Shown here: in pieces, positions 45,110 to 52,847 of the stretch
Numbering within the stretch: position 1 is the first letter of the stretch
How the letters are laid out: every line of letters starts with the position of its first letter
Origin: Paenibacillus sp. KS-LC4
Lineage (GTDB): Bacteria; Bacillota; Bacilli; Paenibacillales; Paenibacillaceae
Assembly (NCBI RefSeq): GCF_036894955.1
Contig: NZ_CP145905.1
Coordinates: 2,436,501 to 2,500,500 of the forward strand
Reading direction: 5' to 3'
DNA: 64,000 nucleotides
Notes under the pieces: generated by a model
The model's database searches: none
Told to the model about the DNA's origin: nothing
Seen by the model: only the letters and a program-made list of their open reading frames with translations
Made by a program: the position numbers and the translations under genes

Positions 45110-45742
45110 ATGGATACGATTCATTCGTCGCAGCTGTTACTGCCGAAAGTTTTTCGGGTTTTATTTCTTTCCCTGATTGTATCGCTTGTCGGCTTCTTGG
45201 TCGGTCAAGTTGTACCGCCTGTGCTAGCTATGCCGCTGTACATTGTGGAAATTGGTCTGCTGATTGCATTGCTCTTTTTACGGAAAAAGAAATCAATCGG
45301 CTACACGCTGATGTACAGCTTTATGTTCGTCTCCGGCTTGACGATGTATTTCGTCATTGTTAGCTACATTAGCCTTCTTGGCGCTTCGCTGGTGCTGCAA
45401 GGCCTTGGCGTTGCAATTCTCGCCTTTGGCGGCACCGCGCTTTATGCGATTAAGTCGAAGCAGGATTTTTCATTCCTCGGCGGCTTCTTGTTCGCTTCAA
45501 CTATTGTGCTTGTACTCATGACGCTCGTTGGCTTATTCCTTCCGTTCTCGGGCACGACAGAGCTAATGGTATCCGGCTTCGGCATTTTGATTTTCATCGG
45601 TTGGACGTTGTTTGACTTCTCGCGTCTTACTCGCCAAGGCTTTAGCGATGAGGACATTCCAATGATCGTCGTGAGCATTTATTTGGACTTCGTTAATCTG
45701 TTCCTGTTTATACTGCGTTTCCTTGGTGCTAGTCGGGACTAA
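45110..45742 (+). CDS. Bax inhibitor-1/YccA-family membrane protein
   Basis: 210 residues in about seven hydrophobic helices. Family signs: YTLMYSFMFVSGLTMYFVIVSY in the middle, TALYAIKSKQDFSFLGGFLF, and the C-terminal FDFSRLTRQGF followed by IVVSIYLDFVNLFLFILRFLG, which contains the Asp of the family's pH-sensing pair. Members conduct calcium or act in membrane-protein quality control. AAAGGAG lies before the start and a terminator after the stop. Confidence 0.9.
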   Translation: MDTIHSSQLLLPKVFRVLFLSLIVSLVGFLVGQVVPPVLAMPLYIVEIGLLIALLFLRKKKSIGYTLMYSFMFVSGLTMYFVIVSYISLLGASLVLQGLGVAILAFGGTALYAIKSKQDFSFLGGFLFASTIVLVLMTLVGLFLPFSGTTELMVSGFGILIFIGWTLFDFSRLTRQGFSDEDIPMIVVSIYLDFVNLFLFILRFLGASRD

Positions 45743-45775
45743 GGAGCTGCTCGTAAAGGAGCTACTCATCAGGGA

Positions 45776-45808
45776 AGAGCGATCAGCGCTGCTGATCGCT
45801 CTTTTTTT
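45776..45808 (+). terminator. Intrinsic terminator after the Bax-inhibitor-like gene
   Basis: AGAGCGATCAG, loop CGCTG, CTGATCGCTCT, then T7. Confidence 0.92.
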
Positions 45809-45834
45809 GAAAATACTAGGTAAGGACAGGATGG

Positions 45835-45912
45835 TTCCATCCCTTCTCTATATTTCTCGGACTGAAACGCGCCGCGCCGCCAAAGGACGGCTTTCGGCCG
45901 TTTTCCCTTTTT
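45835..45912 (+). repeat. Dispersed repeat, family R1 copy F
   Basis: Contains TATATTTCTCGGACTGAAAC then GCGCCGCGCCGCCAAAGGAC and GGCTTTCGGCCGTTTTCCC. It matches copy E (49264-49339) on the opposite strand over about 70 bases with only scattered differences, and shares the ATATTTC...GGCCGTTTT frame with copies A-C. It follows directly after a terminator. Confidence 0.75.
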
Positions 45913-45998
45913 TAATTGTGCCGCTTTGGTGGACAGGAGCTGCATTTTTCGATTTAATAGAGGAATGAACGTTTGGTAAAGGTGGTAAGCACACGCTA

Positions 45999-46661
45999 AT
46001 GGCGAAATCAAAATATTATGTCGTATGGGTAGGCAAGCAAGCAGGCGTATTTGCAACATGGAAGGAATGTCAGGAGCAGGTCAGCGGCGTTCAGGATGCG
46101 AAATATAAATCCTTTGAATCCAAAGCGCTGGCGGATGCCGCCTTCAAGGAAGGCTGGCGCAGCCACTGGGGCAAGGGGAAGAGTGCGACAAGCGGAGCAG
46201 GCAGCAGCTCGGGCGGTTTTAAGAAAACCGCTGCCAAGCCGCAGGAGTCTGGAGAAATCGACTACGACAGCATTTCCGTAGATGTCGGTACGCGGGGCAA
46301 TCCGGGGCCGGTGGAATACAAGGGCGTCGATACACAGACGGGAGAAATTTTATTTTATGTCGGACCGATACCGAATGGAACCAACAATCTCGGCGAATTT
46401 ATCGCCGTTGTGCACGCACTCGCTTATTTGAAGCAGAAGGGCAGCGCAAGAACGGTATACAGCGACTCTCGAACGGCACTAAGCTGGCTGCGTAATAAGA
46501 AGGTTGCTTCAACGCTCGTAAGAGACGCCTCAACCGCGAAAATTTGGGCACTGACCGATGAAGCGGAGAAATGGCTGAAGACGAACACCTATCCGAACAA
46601 GGTGCTCAAATGGAACACGGAGGAATGGGGAGAAATTAAAGCCGATTTTGGACGAAAATAA
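45999..46661 (+). CDS. Ribonuclease H1 with viroplasmin-like N-terminal domain
   Basis: Degrades RNA in RNA-DNA hybrids. N-terminal hybrid-binding (viroplasmin) domain: KYYVVWVGKQAGVFATWKECQEQVSG...YKSF (about residues 5-45). After a Ser/Gly linker the RNase H fold carries the acidic catalytic set: Asp in ISVDVGTRGNPG, Glu in NNLGEFIAVVHAL, Asp in VYSDSRTALSWL and Asp in WGEIKADFGRK. 220 residues, intact. It precedes ung by 27 bases. Confidence 0.92.
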   Translation: MAKSKYYVVWVGKQAGVFATWKECQEQVSGVQDAKYKSFESKALADAAFKEGWRSHWGKGKSATSGAGSSSGGFKKTAAKPQESGEIDYDSISVDVGTRGNPGPVEYKGVDTQTGEILFYVGPIPNGTNNLGEFIAVVHALAYLKQKGSARTVYSDSRTALSWLRNKKVASTLVRDASTAKIWALTDEAEKWLKTNTYPNKVLKWNTEEWGEIKADFGRK

Positions 46662-46688
46662 CGTTGTACATAGAGAGGGGACTTCGCG

Positions 46689-47366
46689 GTGTTTCAGCAG
46701 TTGAACAATGATTGGGCGGATAAGCTGCAATCTGAATTTGAACAGCCTTACTTCAAGAAGCTGGAAGCTTTCTTGACGGAGCAATACAGCACGAAAACCA
46801 TATATCCGAAGCAGGAGGATGTATTTAATGCGCTTAACTACACTTCCTATGAGGGCACGCACGTCGTTATTTTAGGACAGGACCCTTATCATGGAGTTGG
46901 CCAGGCGCATGGCCTGAGCTTTTCCGTGCAGCCGGGAGTAGCTGTGCCAAGGTCGCTCGGCAACATCTACAAGGAGCTTCATGCAGATTTAGGCTGCACC
47001 ATTCCAGCCCATGGCTCGCTGCGGGCGTGGGCTGAGCAGGGAGTATTGCTGCTTAATACGGTGCTGACAGTGGAAGCGGCGGCAGCCAACTCGCATAAGA
47101 AGAAGGGCTGGGAAACGTTTACCGATCGTATTATTACTGCGCTCAATGAACGCGAGCGTCCGGTCGTATTCATATTATGGGGAAATCCCGCGCAGAAGAA
47201 GCTGGAGCTCATTGACACCGGCAGGCATAAAATCATTACCTCCGTGCATCCTAGCCCCTTGTCCGCCCGTGGCGGATTTTTCGGCAGCAAGCCATTCTCG
47301 AAGGCGAATGCTTATTTGCAAGAGCTGGGAGAGCGCGAAATAGATTGGAGCATCCCGGCATTATAG
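46689..47366 (+). CDS. ung: Uracil-DNA glycosylase, family 1
   Basis: Removes uracil from DNA. Water-activating motif [18 protein letters not shown] (about residues 62-79), [10 protein letters not shown] (about 120), and the minor-groove loop [17 protein letters not shown] (about 187). GTG start with GAGGGG nine bases before. 225 residues, normal. Short gap to the RNase H gene suggests a joint transcript; a terminator follows. Confidence 0.97.
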   Translation: MFQQLNNDWADKLQSEFEQPYFKKLEAFLTEQYSTKTIYPKQEDVFNALNYTSYEGTHVVILGQDPYHGVGQAHGLSFSVQPGVAVPRSLGNIYKELHADLGCTIPAHGSLRAWAEQGVLLLNTVLTVEAAAANSHKKKGWETFTDRIITALNERERPVVFILWGNPAQKKLELIDTGRHKIITSVHPSPLSARGGFFGSKPFSKANAYLQELGEREIDWSIPAL

Positions 47367-47445
47367 CTTTTCAAGCTAGGCGTACACGATGCTCCTACCT
47401 GAACGGCAGTTGCTGCCTATGCTCCAAACGTATGATCCAAACGAG

Positions 47446-47495
47446 AAAGCCGCTGAATGCGCGTAGTTGCCTGCGCGTTGTTCAGCGGCTTTTTG
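47446..47495. terminator. Intrinsic terminator between ung and the SLH gene
   Basis: AAAGCCGCTGAA and TTCAGCGGCTTTTT arms; usable from both converging genes. Confidence 0.85.
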
Positions 47496-47526
47496 ATTAT
47501 GGCTTTAGTTGGAATCCATCATGTGA

Positions 47527-48516
47527 TTAGGAAGCGACAGACGCACTGCTGCCCGCAGGAGCAGCAGAGGAGCTGCCTTGAAAGGCATCAGTGGCTGCTG
47601 GAAGGACAGGCTTGAATTTGGCATCCACATAAGTCGTAACCTTTACCTCTGTAATCACTTGAGGATACATTTGATCTGGTTTAGGCTCCGTGCGCTCAAG
47701 CTGAATAGTAGCTTGGTCGCCATCAAACGTGATGCCGGAAATTTGAATGCCATATCCCGGGTGTGGCACCGTTGCTGTTACCGTCACTTTATTAACTTCC
47801 GCATTAACGGCTGTAACCGTTAGTCTAGCATCTGTGAAGGGATTGTCAGATGGCTCTGGCTGGCTGACAGGTGCTTCAATTTCTTTCATTTTCTTCATAA
47901 AAGCAATGCCATCATGGAGCCATGCTGCAGCGTCACCACGTTTGATCGAAGCGGTTGGGTAAAAATTTTGCTTTGCATCAAGTGTTGCGATTTTGCTGAG
48001 GAGCAGCTTTTGGATATTACCCATGAAGTCTGGATTGACATCAGCCTCATCATTAAGCATTACGTACATTTCAATCATCGCATACGTCACTTTCTGATCT
48101 ATCGCTTTGAACAAATGCTGAGCGAATTGCTCGCGAGTCATCATGTCATTTGCTTTCACATCCTTAGCTACACCAAGATCGTAGAAATGGGCGATGATGA
48201 AAGCTTGGGAATACCATTTGTCATCTTTAATATTCGTATAGTAGTCGGCTGCCAGCGGCTGCTTAATAAAACGAATATGATCAAAGTTAAGCTCCAGTCC
48301 TTTAACAATCATGGAGATGCCTTCTGCATAAGTCAGATTTCCCTTTGGACGGAAATTGCCGTTTTTGTCACCGGTAATAATGCCCTGCTGCTGGAGCGCT
48401 TCAATTTTTTTGGCATTAGGTTCGTTTTTGACATCGTTGAACGCCCAAGCGCTTTGTCCGATTGTCAGCATCATCATGGTCAAGATAACGATTAATAGTA
48501 GTGGTTTTTTCTTCAT
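47527..48516 (-). CDS. Secreted S-layer-homology domain protein
   Basis: Signal peptide (residues about 1-25, MKKKPLLLIVILTMMMLTIG then QSAWA), then SLH-type repeats: FNDVKNEPNAKKIEALQQQGIITGDKNGNFRPKGNLTYAEGISMIVKGL (about 26-75), a second around WYSQAFIIAHFYDLGVAKDV...MTREQFAQHL, and a third weaker one near YPTASIKRGDAAAWL. A C-terminal beta domain (about 220-310) follows, and the tail is Ala/Ser-rich. SLH modules anchor proteins to pyruvylated cell-wall polymers. Start 48516 has GAGGTG nine bases before; 48522 is two codons longer. Confidence 0.88.
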   Translation of the reverse strand: MKKKPLLLIVILTMMMLTIGQSAWAFNDVKNEPNAKKIEALQQQGIITGDKNGNFRPKGNLTYAEGISMIVKGLELNFDHIRFIKQPLAADYYTNIKDDKWYSQAFIIAHFYDLGVAKDVKANDMMTREQFAQHLFKAIDQKVTYAMIEMYVMLNDEADVNPDFMGNIQKLLLSKIATLDAKQNFYPTASIKRGDAAAWLHDGIAFMKKMKEIEAPVSQPEPSDNPFTDARLTVTAVNAEVNKVTVTATVPHPGYGIQISGITFDGDQATIQLERTEPKPDQMYPQVITEVKVTTYVDAKFKPVLPAATDAFQGSSSAAPAGSSASVAS

Positions 48517-48657
48517 TTCCATTCACCTCTGTATATTTTTTGTTGCTTCTATGATCTCAGACGGTGCTATTTCTTTTATTGTTGCAGAACGAAGTAAAAT
48601 CAATTCATTTGTTCGCATTTAGGCGAATGGACAAGTATGAAATTTCTGTAGGACATG

Positions 48658-48684
48658 AAAAAACGGGAAGGCTCAACCTTCCCG
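48658..48684 (-). terminator. Intrinsic terminator after yjfB
   Basis: On the minus strand CGGGAAGG, loop TTGAG, CCTTCCCG, then six T. Confidence 0.88.
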
Positions 48685-48702
48685 CTCCACACTTACCTGT
48701 AA

Positions 48703-48879
48703 CTACACTTTGATATCTAGTAGGCTGCCTACATTTGGATTGACACTGAGCTCCATCATTTTGATAAGCCCTTGCGCCTGCACCTGCATCTGCTCTTGAC
48801 CCATATCCAGCATGCTAATAGATACGGCCGTGCCAAGTGATGCTTGACTAAGTGACGTTGATAATGCTGCTATATCCAT
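48703..48879 (-). CDS. YjfB-family protein (putative motility protein)
   Basis: 58 residues: MDIAALSTSLSQASLGTAVS then ISMLDMGQEQMQVQAQGLIK and a C-terminus ending VNPNVGSLLDIKV. This pattern is the small YjfB family, annotated as putative motility proteins and made with flagellar genes in bacilli. GGAGG lies eight bases before the ATG; a terminator follows the stop. No flagellar genes are near. Confidence 0.85.
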   Translation of the reverse strand: MDIAALSTSLSQASLGTAVSISMLDMGQEQMQVQAQGLIKMMELSVNPNVGSLLDIKV

Positions 48880-48939
48880 TATTCACCACCTCCACCTTTA
48901 TTATCGGCAGGCATGGCGGAGGGATGAATACAACTAGGC

Positions 48940-49006
48940 AAAAAAAATAACTCGCATCGCTGCGAGTCACAACAATATATGTCGAAAAGAGAGTAAAGTC
49001 AGTATG
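48940..49006 (-). ncRNA. Candidate small RNA unit 1 (tandem repeat R3)
   Basis: Minus strand: CATACT (49001-49006) as a -10 box, then ACTCTCTTTT, then the hairpin ACTCGCA-TCGC-TGCGAGT in complement (48950-48967) and eight T. About 55 bases from expected start to T-tract. It aligns with units 2 and 3 in the order -10, pyrimidine-rich stretch, CAAC/CAAT region, hairpin, T-tract, while the hairpin stem is different. No open frame inside. It lies 60 bases upstream of yjfB, so it could instead be that gene's leader. Confidence 0.5.
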
Positions 49007-49098
49007 CGCTTCGTACCTTAAGAAAAAATGAAATGAAGCTGATTTTTAGCTTAATCCTGTATTTTTATCATTTAGACCGCCCAAGCACTTTCTTGAAC

Positions 49099-49173
49099 AA
49101 AAAAAGAACCCGCCGAAAGGCAGGTCGTCAAGGTTATACTATATAAATAGTGGGGGGTCATGTGTTTAGTATA
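49099..49173 (-). ncRNA. Candidate small RNA unit 2 (tandem repeat R3)
   Basis: Minus strand: TATACT (49168-49173), then GACCCCCCAC, then a hairpin around a TTTC loop (GACCTGCC / GGCGGGTTC) and seven T. About 62 bases. The run of six C in the unpaired 5' part could pair with Shine-Dalgarno sequences, as known for several Firmicute small RNAs; the target is unknown. Confidence 0.5.
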
Positions 49174-49263
49174 GGTTAACCACCTTAAAATAAAATGAAT
49201 GCTAACTGATAACAACCTTAAATTTAAAAATGAATGACATCCAACAGATTTTTATGAAGATAG

Positions 49264-49339
49264 GCAGGAGAAATGGCCGAAAGCCGTCCTTTGGCGGCAC
49301 GGTGCGTTTCAGCCTGAGAAATACAGAGAGTGGGTGGCG
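49264..49339 (-). repeat. Dispersed repeat, family R1 copy E
   Basis: On the plus strand GGCAGGAGAAATGGCCGAAA then GCCGTCCTTTGGCGGCACGG and GAGAAATACAGAGAG; this is the reverse complement of copy F at 45.8 kb with scattered differences. It lies between candidate small RNA units 2 and 3. Confidence 0.75.
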
Positions 49340-49363
49340 AAATCATATCCTCTCCTATATTTC

Positions 49364-49429
49364 AAAAAAAATGGCCCGCTATTCAAGCGGACCCAACTGT
49401 ATATTAAAAGGGAGTATGCTGCTAGTATG
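49364..49429 (-). ncRNA. Candidate small RNA unit 3 (tandem repeat R3)
   Basis: Minus strand: CATACT (49424-49429, and again 49413-49418), then ACTCCCTTTT, then the hairpin CCGCTTG...AGCGG with GGG/GGCC flanks and eight T. About 55 bases. Upstream of the -10 the stretch GATGGTTAATC parallels GGTGGTTAACC in unit 2. Confidence 0.5.
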
Positions 49430-49514
49430 GATTAACCATCTGAAGATGAACTGAAACGAAGCTGAAATGAAAATAAAAAATCTCCCCTTGTGTCCGGGAA
49501 GCCTTGGCGCTGCG

Positions 49515-49619
49515 TTATTCTTTTTTCTCCTTTTTGACAAAGACTTCATCTCGCGTATCGAACGGCGAGGCGAATACCCATTTTGCCTGAAAGCCCAACC
49601 CTTTTAAGCGTTTGACCAT
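49515..49619 (-). CDS. Short frame, probable gene fragment
   Basis: 34 codons: MVKRLKGLGFQAKWVFASPF then DTRDEVFVKKEKKE. The sequence is protein-like (a basic helix, then a strand), vaguely like a SPOR-type repeat. A stop lies five codons upstream in frame and no ribosome site is visible. I list it as a likely remnant. Confidence 0.3.
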   Translation of the reverse strand: MVKRLKGLGFQAKWVFASPFDTRDEVFVKKEKKE

Positions 49620-49659
49620 ATGATGCTGTGTACCTTAAAAAAAGGAGATGAGCAACGAA

Positions 49660-49803
49660 ATGGGATATGAAGTAGGAAATGTAGGAGTAGGTCCAGGATA
49701 CGGTGGCTGCGGAAATAAAGTAGGCGGTGCTTTCACAAGCCCAGGCGCTATTCTAGTACTGTTCATTCTATTGGTCATCATCATTTGCTCCTGTATGTGG
49801 TAA
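49660..49803 (+). CDS. YjcZ-family small sporulation-type membrane protein
   Basis: 47 residues: a Gly/Val-rich start (MGYEVGNVGVGPGYGGCGNK), then GAFTSPGAILVLFILLVIII and CSCMW. The single helix ILVLFILLVII with a Gly-rich head is the YjcZ pattern, found in many spore formers. I chose ATG 49660, twelve bases after AAGGAG; ATG 49648 touches that site and cannot use it. A terminator follows. Confidence 0.88.
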   Translation: MGYEVGNVGVGPGYGGCGNKVGGAFTSPGAILVLFILLVIIICSCMW

Positions 49804-49889
49804 TATAAGCAGCTTAGCACGATCCTGATATCCTGACCGCATCAGCAATTTCCTTAACCATGCATTTAAAGTTAAAAATAGAGAAGAAG

Positions 49890-49928
49890 CGTCCCCTTGC
49901 CAGGTATCTGGCAGGGGGATGTTTTTTT
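49890..49928 (+). terminator. Intrinsic terminator after yjcZ
   Basis: TCCCCTTGCCA, loop GGTATC, TGGCAGGGGGA, then T7. Confidence 0.9.
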
Positions 49929-50031
49929 GAAATATAAGAATTTATAAGTTTTGCACTTATAAATAGGCTTATATTTCTAAGGCAAAGCTCTTCGCACGTC
50001 CCAGAAGGCCGACGAAGTTGTTTTTCCTTGC
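49929..50031 (+). repeat. Dispersed palindromic repeat, family R1 copy A
   Basis: GAAATATAAGAATTTATAAG, a short loop, and a complementary second arm ending CTTATATTTC; then CTAAGGCAAAGCTCTTC, shared exactly with copy C at 57.1 kb, and GACGAAGTTGTTTTTCCTTG. It starts right at the yjcZ terminator. Confidence 0.8.
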
Positions 50032-50151
50032 CTAATTTCATAATCTCCATGACAAATGCTTTAAAGAAAGGGTATGATTGAACGACGGGTTAAAAAAGGC
50101 ATGGATGACAGCAACGGACATGTACTAAAACATAGAATGGAGACGGAGGCA

Positions 50152-50397
50152 ATGGCAAAGAAACCAAAGCGCCCGACAAGGGACGAGTTTGAATTAGAGG
50201 AGCTCGGAGAGCGTCTGGTTGAAGCATATCAAGAGGGGATTGAGCTGCTTTTTGAGGTGTGGAACTGGGAAGAGCCTGTCGCGGGGGTCATCGTAAAAAT
50301 GGATTCGCGCACAAAGCTGGTTCACGTAGCGAAAGGCGAAGCAATGACCAAAATACCTTTTATGGATATTATGAAGGTGAACAACAACGCAAGCTAG
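50152..50397 (+). CDS. YolD-like family protein
   Basis: About 81 residues. RPTRDEFELEELGERLVEA then a VWNWEEPVAGVIVKMDSRTK strand pair and VHVAKGEAMTKIPFMDIMKV: the W...G-x-I-x-x-x-D...I-P-F-x-D-I pattern is YolD. The family includes UV-damage (ImuA-like) associated proteins and many stand-alone copies. ATG 50152 has GGAG nine bases before; the frame is open to 50074 with a weaker start. A terminator follows. Confidence 0.75.
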   Translation: MAKKPKRPTRDEFELEELGERLVEAYQEGIELLFEVWNWEEPVAGVIVKMDSRTKLVHVAKGEAMTKIPFMDIMKVNNNAS

Positions 50398-50423
50398 CCA
50401 AAGCGGGAAAAAATGAATTAAAG

Positions 50424-50466
50424 GCTTCGTTCTCCGATTTGTAGGAGGGAGAACGAAGCTTTTTGT
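50424..50466 (+). terminator. Intrinsic terminator after the YolD-like gene
   Basis: GCTTCGTTCTCC and GGGAGAACGAAGC arms, then T5. Confidence 0.9.
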
Positions 50467-50498
50467 TTGAAATTCCAAAAAAAGTAGTAGTGAAATGG

Positions 50499-50527
50499 TT
50501 GACTTTTCCGTTCAAACTTGGTATATT
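50499..50527 (+). promoter_or_regulatory. Sigma-A promoter of tRNA-Val
   Basis: TTGACT, 17-base spacer, TATATT; start of the tRNA about 20 bases downstream. Confidence 0.8.
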
Positions 50528-50547
50528 AATAAACGTCGCTAATACAT

Positions 50548-50620
50548 GATCTGTTAGCTCAGCTGGGAGAGCACTATCTTGACAGGGTAGGGGTCAGTGG
50601 TTCGAGCCCACTACAGATCA
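50548..50620 (+). tRNA. tRNA-Val (anticodon GAC)
   Basis: Acceptor GATCTGT pairs with ACAGATC; D-arm TAGCTCAGCTGGGAGAGC; anticodon loop CTTGACA; T-arm AGTGGTTCGAGCCCACT. 73 bases, CCA not encoded. GAC reads GTC/GTT valine codons. Own promoter and terminator. Confidence 0.95.
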
Positions 50621-50627
50621 TACAATG

Positions 50628-50662
50628 AAAAACCCGCAATCCCTTATGGGACGCGGGTTTTT
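50628..50662 (+). terminator. Intrinsic terminator of tRNA-Val
   Basis: AAAAACCCGC and GCGGGTTTTT arms. Confidence 0.9.
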
Positions 50663-50876
50663 ATCTGTTTAGCAGGTATTGTTTTTTGAACTACCGCAAA
50701 ACGGAACATTGCAGCAGTCAAGCATGGCTTGTTTGTTCAGTTTACGCCTGGAGATTATGGATCAGCTACAGCAGCATTCGCCGCTTGATGGTATACGCTC
50801 TAATGGTAAGTATCGGGAGGCTGCATATTTAATCAACATCCTGATCCTTTATTCTGTTACGTATTCTTAGGAAACG
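50663..50876. other. Stretch between tRNA-Val and the ligase terminator
   Basis: A 63-codon plus-strand frame (50679-50870) is present but has no ribosome site and no recognisable motif; I see nothing else here. Confidence 0.4.
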
Positions 50877-50920
50877 AAAAAGCCTGAAATCCTTTCTATA
50901 TGAGGGTTTCAGGCTTTTTT
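50877..50920. terminator. Intrinsic terminator downstream of the ligase gene
   Basis: AAAAAGCCTGAAA and TTTCAGGCTTTTTT arms; works from the minus strand after ligase/Ku and also from the plus strand. Confidence 0.88.
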
Positions 50921-50993
50921 GCGTACGGTCAGTGAATATCGGACGGGGACAATCCGGCTTGAGCATCCACGAGCTTGAGCTTATTGCCTTTTT

Positions 50994-51875
50994 TCATTCG
51001 CCATCTCCAAACCCAAGTAATCTAGGCTGTCTTAAAATGCCTGATTCCGTAAATTCGAGCGCACTTACCCGGCAGCTGAAGGGAGGGGCAATCCAAACGA
51101 TGTCAGATTTTTTCATACTATTAGAAAGGTCGTGGAAAGGGCATTCGCCCGGATGCTCCATCATAAATTGCTTTAGCACCTGCTTTGAGGCATTGTCCAG
51201 CCCAGATACATGCCCGATGTATCTTCCTTCATAGCGTAGGACAAGGCTTGATACCTGTCCGTCACGCTGTTTAATGCCGACGACGTCTGCAACTAAGCGG
51301 ACTTCTTTTCTTTTTTTAAACCAATATTGATGTTTTTTTCCCTCCACATAAGGGCCATCTAATCTTTTTGAAATAATACCTTCCCATTCACGCTCATTAA
51401 GCCATTGCCAAAGCTGCTGTCCATCAAAGTGCAAATCGGTTACAAATAGACGAGGCGTTTTCTCAGGGAAGGAGGCCTGTAGCCTCTCAAAGCGCTCTTT
51501 AAAAGGGAGCTTCCGTATATCCTCGCCATCCGAGTTGAGCATGTCAAACATGACAAATAGAAGTCCATCATCTTTGACGCGTTTTCGGACCCCGAGCTTG
51601 GCTCTTTGAAAGTTCGGGCGTACACCGTCAAAATAAGCGATCTCGCCGTCCAAAATGCAAGGCCCAACGCGTATGGGTTCTAATAAGGACACAATTTCGG
51701 GGAAAGTGTGATTACGCGGCTCTAAACGCCGCCCAAACAGCTCTACACCTCCTTTTCCATCTAAACGGGCCAAAGTACGTACACCATCCCATTTAATCTG
51801 ATAGCACCATTGCGGCCCTATCGGTATATCAGGTGAGGTTATCGGAGCCATAGGAACGGCGGGGAGCTGCATCAT
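50994..51875 (-). CDS. ATP-dependent DNA ligase, LigD-ligase type, stand-alone
   Basis: Seals breaks in non-homologous end joining. The adenylation lysine lies in YQIKWDGVR (about residue 28); further nucleotidyltransferase motifs are ILDGEIAYFDG (about 94), LLFVMFDML (about 123), WEGIISKRLDGPY (about 184) and WFKKRK (about 203). An OB domain follows (about 205-290). At 293 residues it lacks the polymerase and phosphoesterase domains of LigD. Its ATG overlaps the stop of the Ku gene (ATGA). Confidence 0.93.
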   Translation of the reverse strand: MMQLPAVPMAPITSPDIPIGPQWCYQIKWDGVRTLARLDGKGGVELFGRRLEPRNHTFPEIVSLLEPIRVGPCILDGEIAYFDGVRPNFQRAKLGVRKRVKDDGLLFVMFDMLNSDGEDIRKLPFKERFERLQASFPEKTPRLFVTDLHFDGQQLWQWLNEREWEGIISKRLDGPYVEGKKHQYWFKKRKEVRLVADVVGIKQRDGQVSSLVLRYEGRYIGHVSGLDNASKQVLKQFMMEHPGECPFHDLSNSMKKSDIVWIAPPFSCRVSALEFTESGILRQPRLLGFGDGE

Positions 51876-52726
51876 GATGCAGTTCCTTTTGCTTTGGAGG
51901 TGCGTTTTTTCTTAGGAGCCGGCGCAGGCGGTGTCGCGCTCTTTGTTGCATCCAGGCTGGCCTGAAGCGCAGCCATAAGATCAATGACATTGGTTCGGCC
52001 TGAAGCTGCTGCTGGAGCGGATACAATGTCAACACTTTGACCGGCTATTTTTTGCTGTATCAGCTCGGTCAGCGCGATGCGGTAGTCATCTGTATATTTA
52101 GCAGCGTCAAAGGGCTCGCTGAGCTGCTCAATCAGCATTTTAGCCATATCGAGCTCCTTCTCATTGACAGCCGCTTGAGCTGGTAGGTTTGGCACCTGGC
52201 TGACCGCACGAATTTCATCGGGAAAAAACATCGTCTCCAAACACAAGCAGCTGCCGACTACCCGAACCGCTGCAAGACTGCTTTTGGAGCGAATAGATAT
52301 TTTGGCTATACCTATTTTGCCTGTTTGTCGAATTGCCTCTAGCAGCAGGCTATACGCGCCAGCGCCCGCCATGTCAGGAGAAAGGTAATATGCTTTTTGA
52401 TAATAGACGGGATCGATTTCAGCGAGGTTTACAAAATCTAAAATTTGAATGATCTTGGCGGAATCTGGCTTGATGGCCTCAAGCTCCTCCTCATTAACAA
52501 TGACATATTTATCCTTTTCATACTCGAAGCCCTTCACAATTTCGTCAGGGCCAATTTCCTTATTACAATGCCGACATGTTTTCGCATAATTAATCGGCAT
52601 GCCACAATCCTTGTGTAAGCTGCGAAAGGATAGGTCCCTGTCCTCCGTCGCCGAGTGCATTTTAACGGGGACATGCACCAACCCGAAGCTAATTGCCCCT
52701 TTCCAGACGGTATGCATAGATGTCAC
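51872..52726 (-). CDS. ku: Ku protein of bacterial NHEJ
   Basis: Homodimeric ring that binds DNA ends and recruits the ligase. Opens MHTVWKGAISFGLVHVPVKMHSATED and continues with a RSLHKDCGMPINYAKTCRHCNKEIGPDEIVKGFEYEKDKYV region (about 34-75; the Cys/His cluster is a vestigial zinc site), ending in an Ala/Pro/Lys-rich tail (KKKRTSKAKG) of the type that aids DNA threading. 284 residues. Two-gene operon with the ligase. In spore formers this pair repairs breaks during germination. Confidence 0.95.
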   Translation of the reverse strand: MTSMHTVWKGAISFGLVHVPVKMHSATEDRDLSFRSLHKDCGMPINYAKTCRHCNKEIGPDEIVKGFEYEKDKYVIVNEEELEAIKPDSAKIIQILDFVNLAEIDPVYYQKAYYLSPDMAGAGAYSLLLEAIRQTGKIGIAKISIRSKSSLAAVRVVGSCLCLETMFFPDEIRAVSQVPNLPAQAAVNEKELDMAKMLIEQLSEPFDAAKYTDDYRIALTELIQQKIAGQSVDIVSAPAAASGRTNVIDLMAALQASLDATKSATPPAPAPKKKRTSKAKGTAS

Positions 52727-52847
52727 TCCTTATTGTTTTAATTTAGAGTGTACATTTACTGGAAAGCTATTCATTTAGCATCAAAATCTGTATTGCATTC
52801 AGCATGTCCACATGCAATGATGGATGAAAAGATAAAGGGAGAAAATA

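Noticed and set aside
45723..45968. 81-codon plus-strand frame after the Bax-inhibitor-like gene
   Set aside because: It runs through a strong terminator and repeat copy F and has no ribosome site of its own.
50679..50870. 63-codon frame after tRNA-Val
   Set aside because: No ribosome site, no recognisable motif, composition not protein-like.
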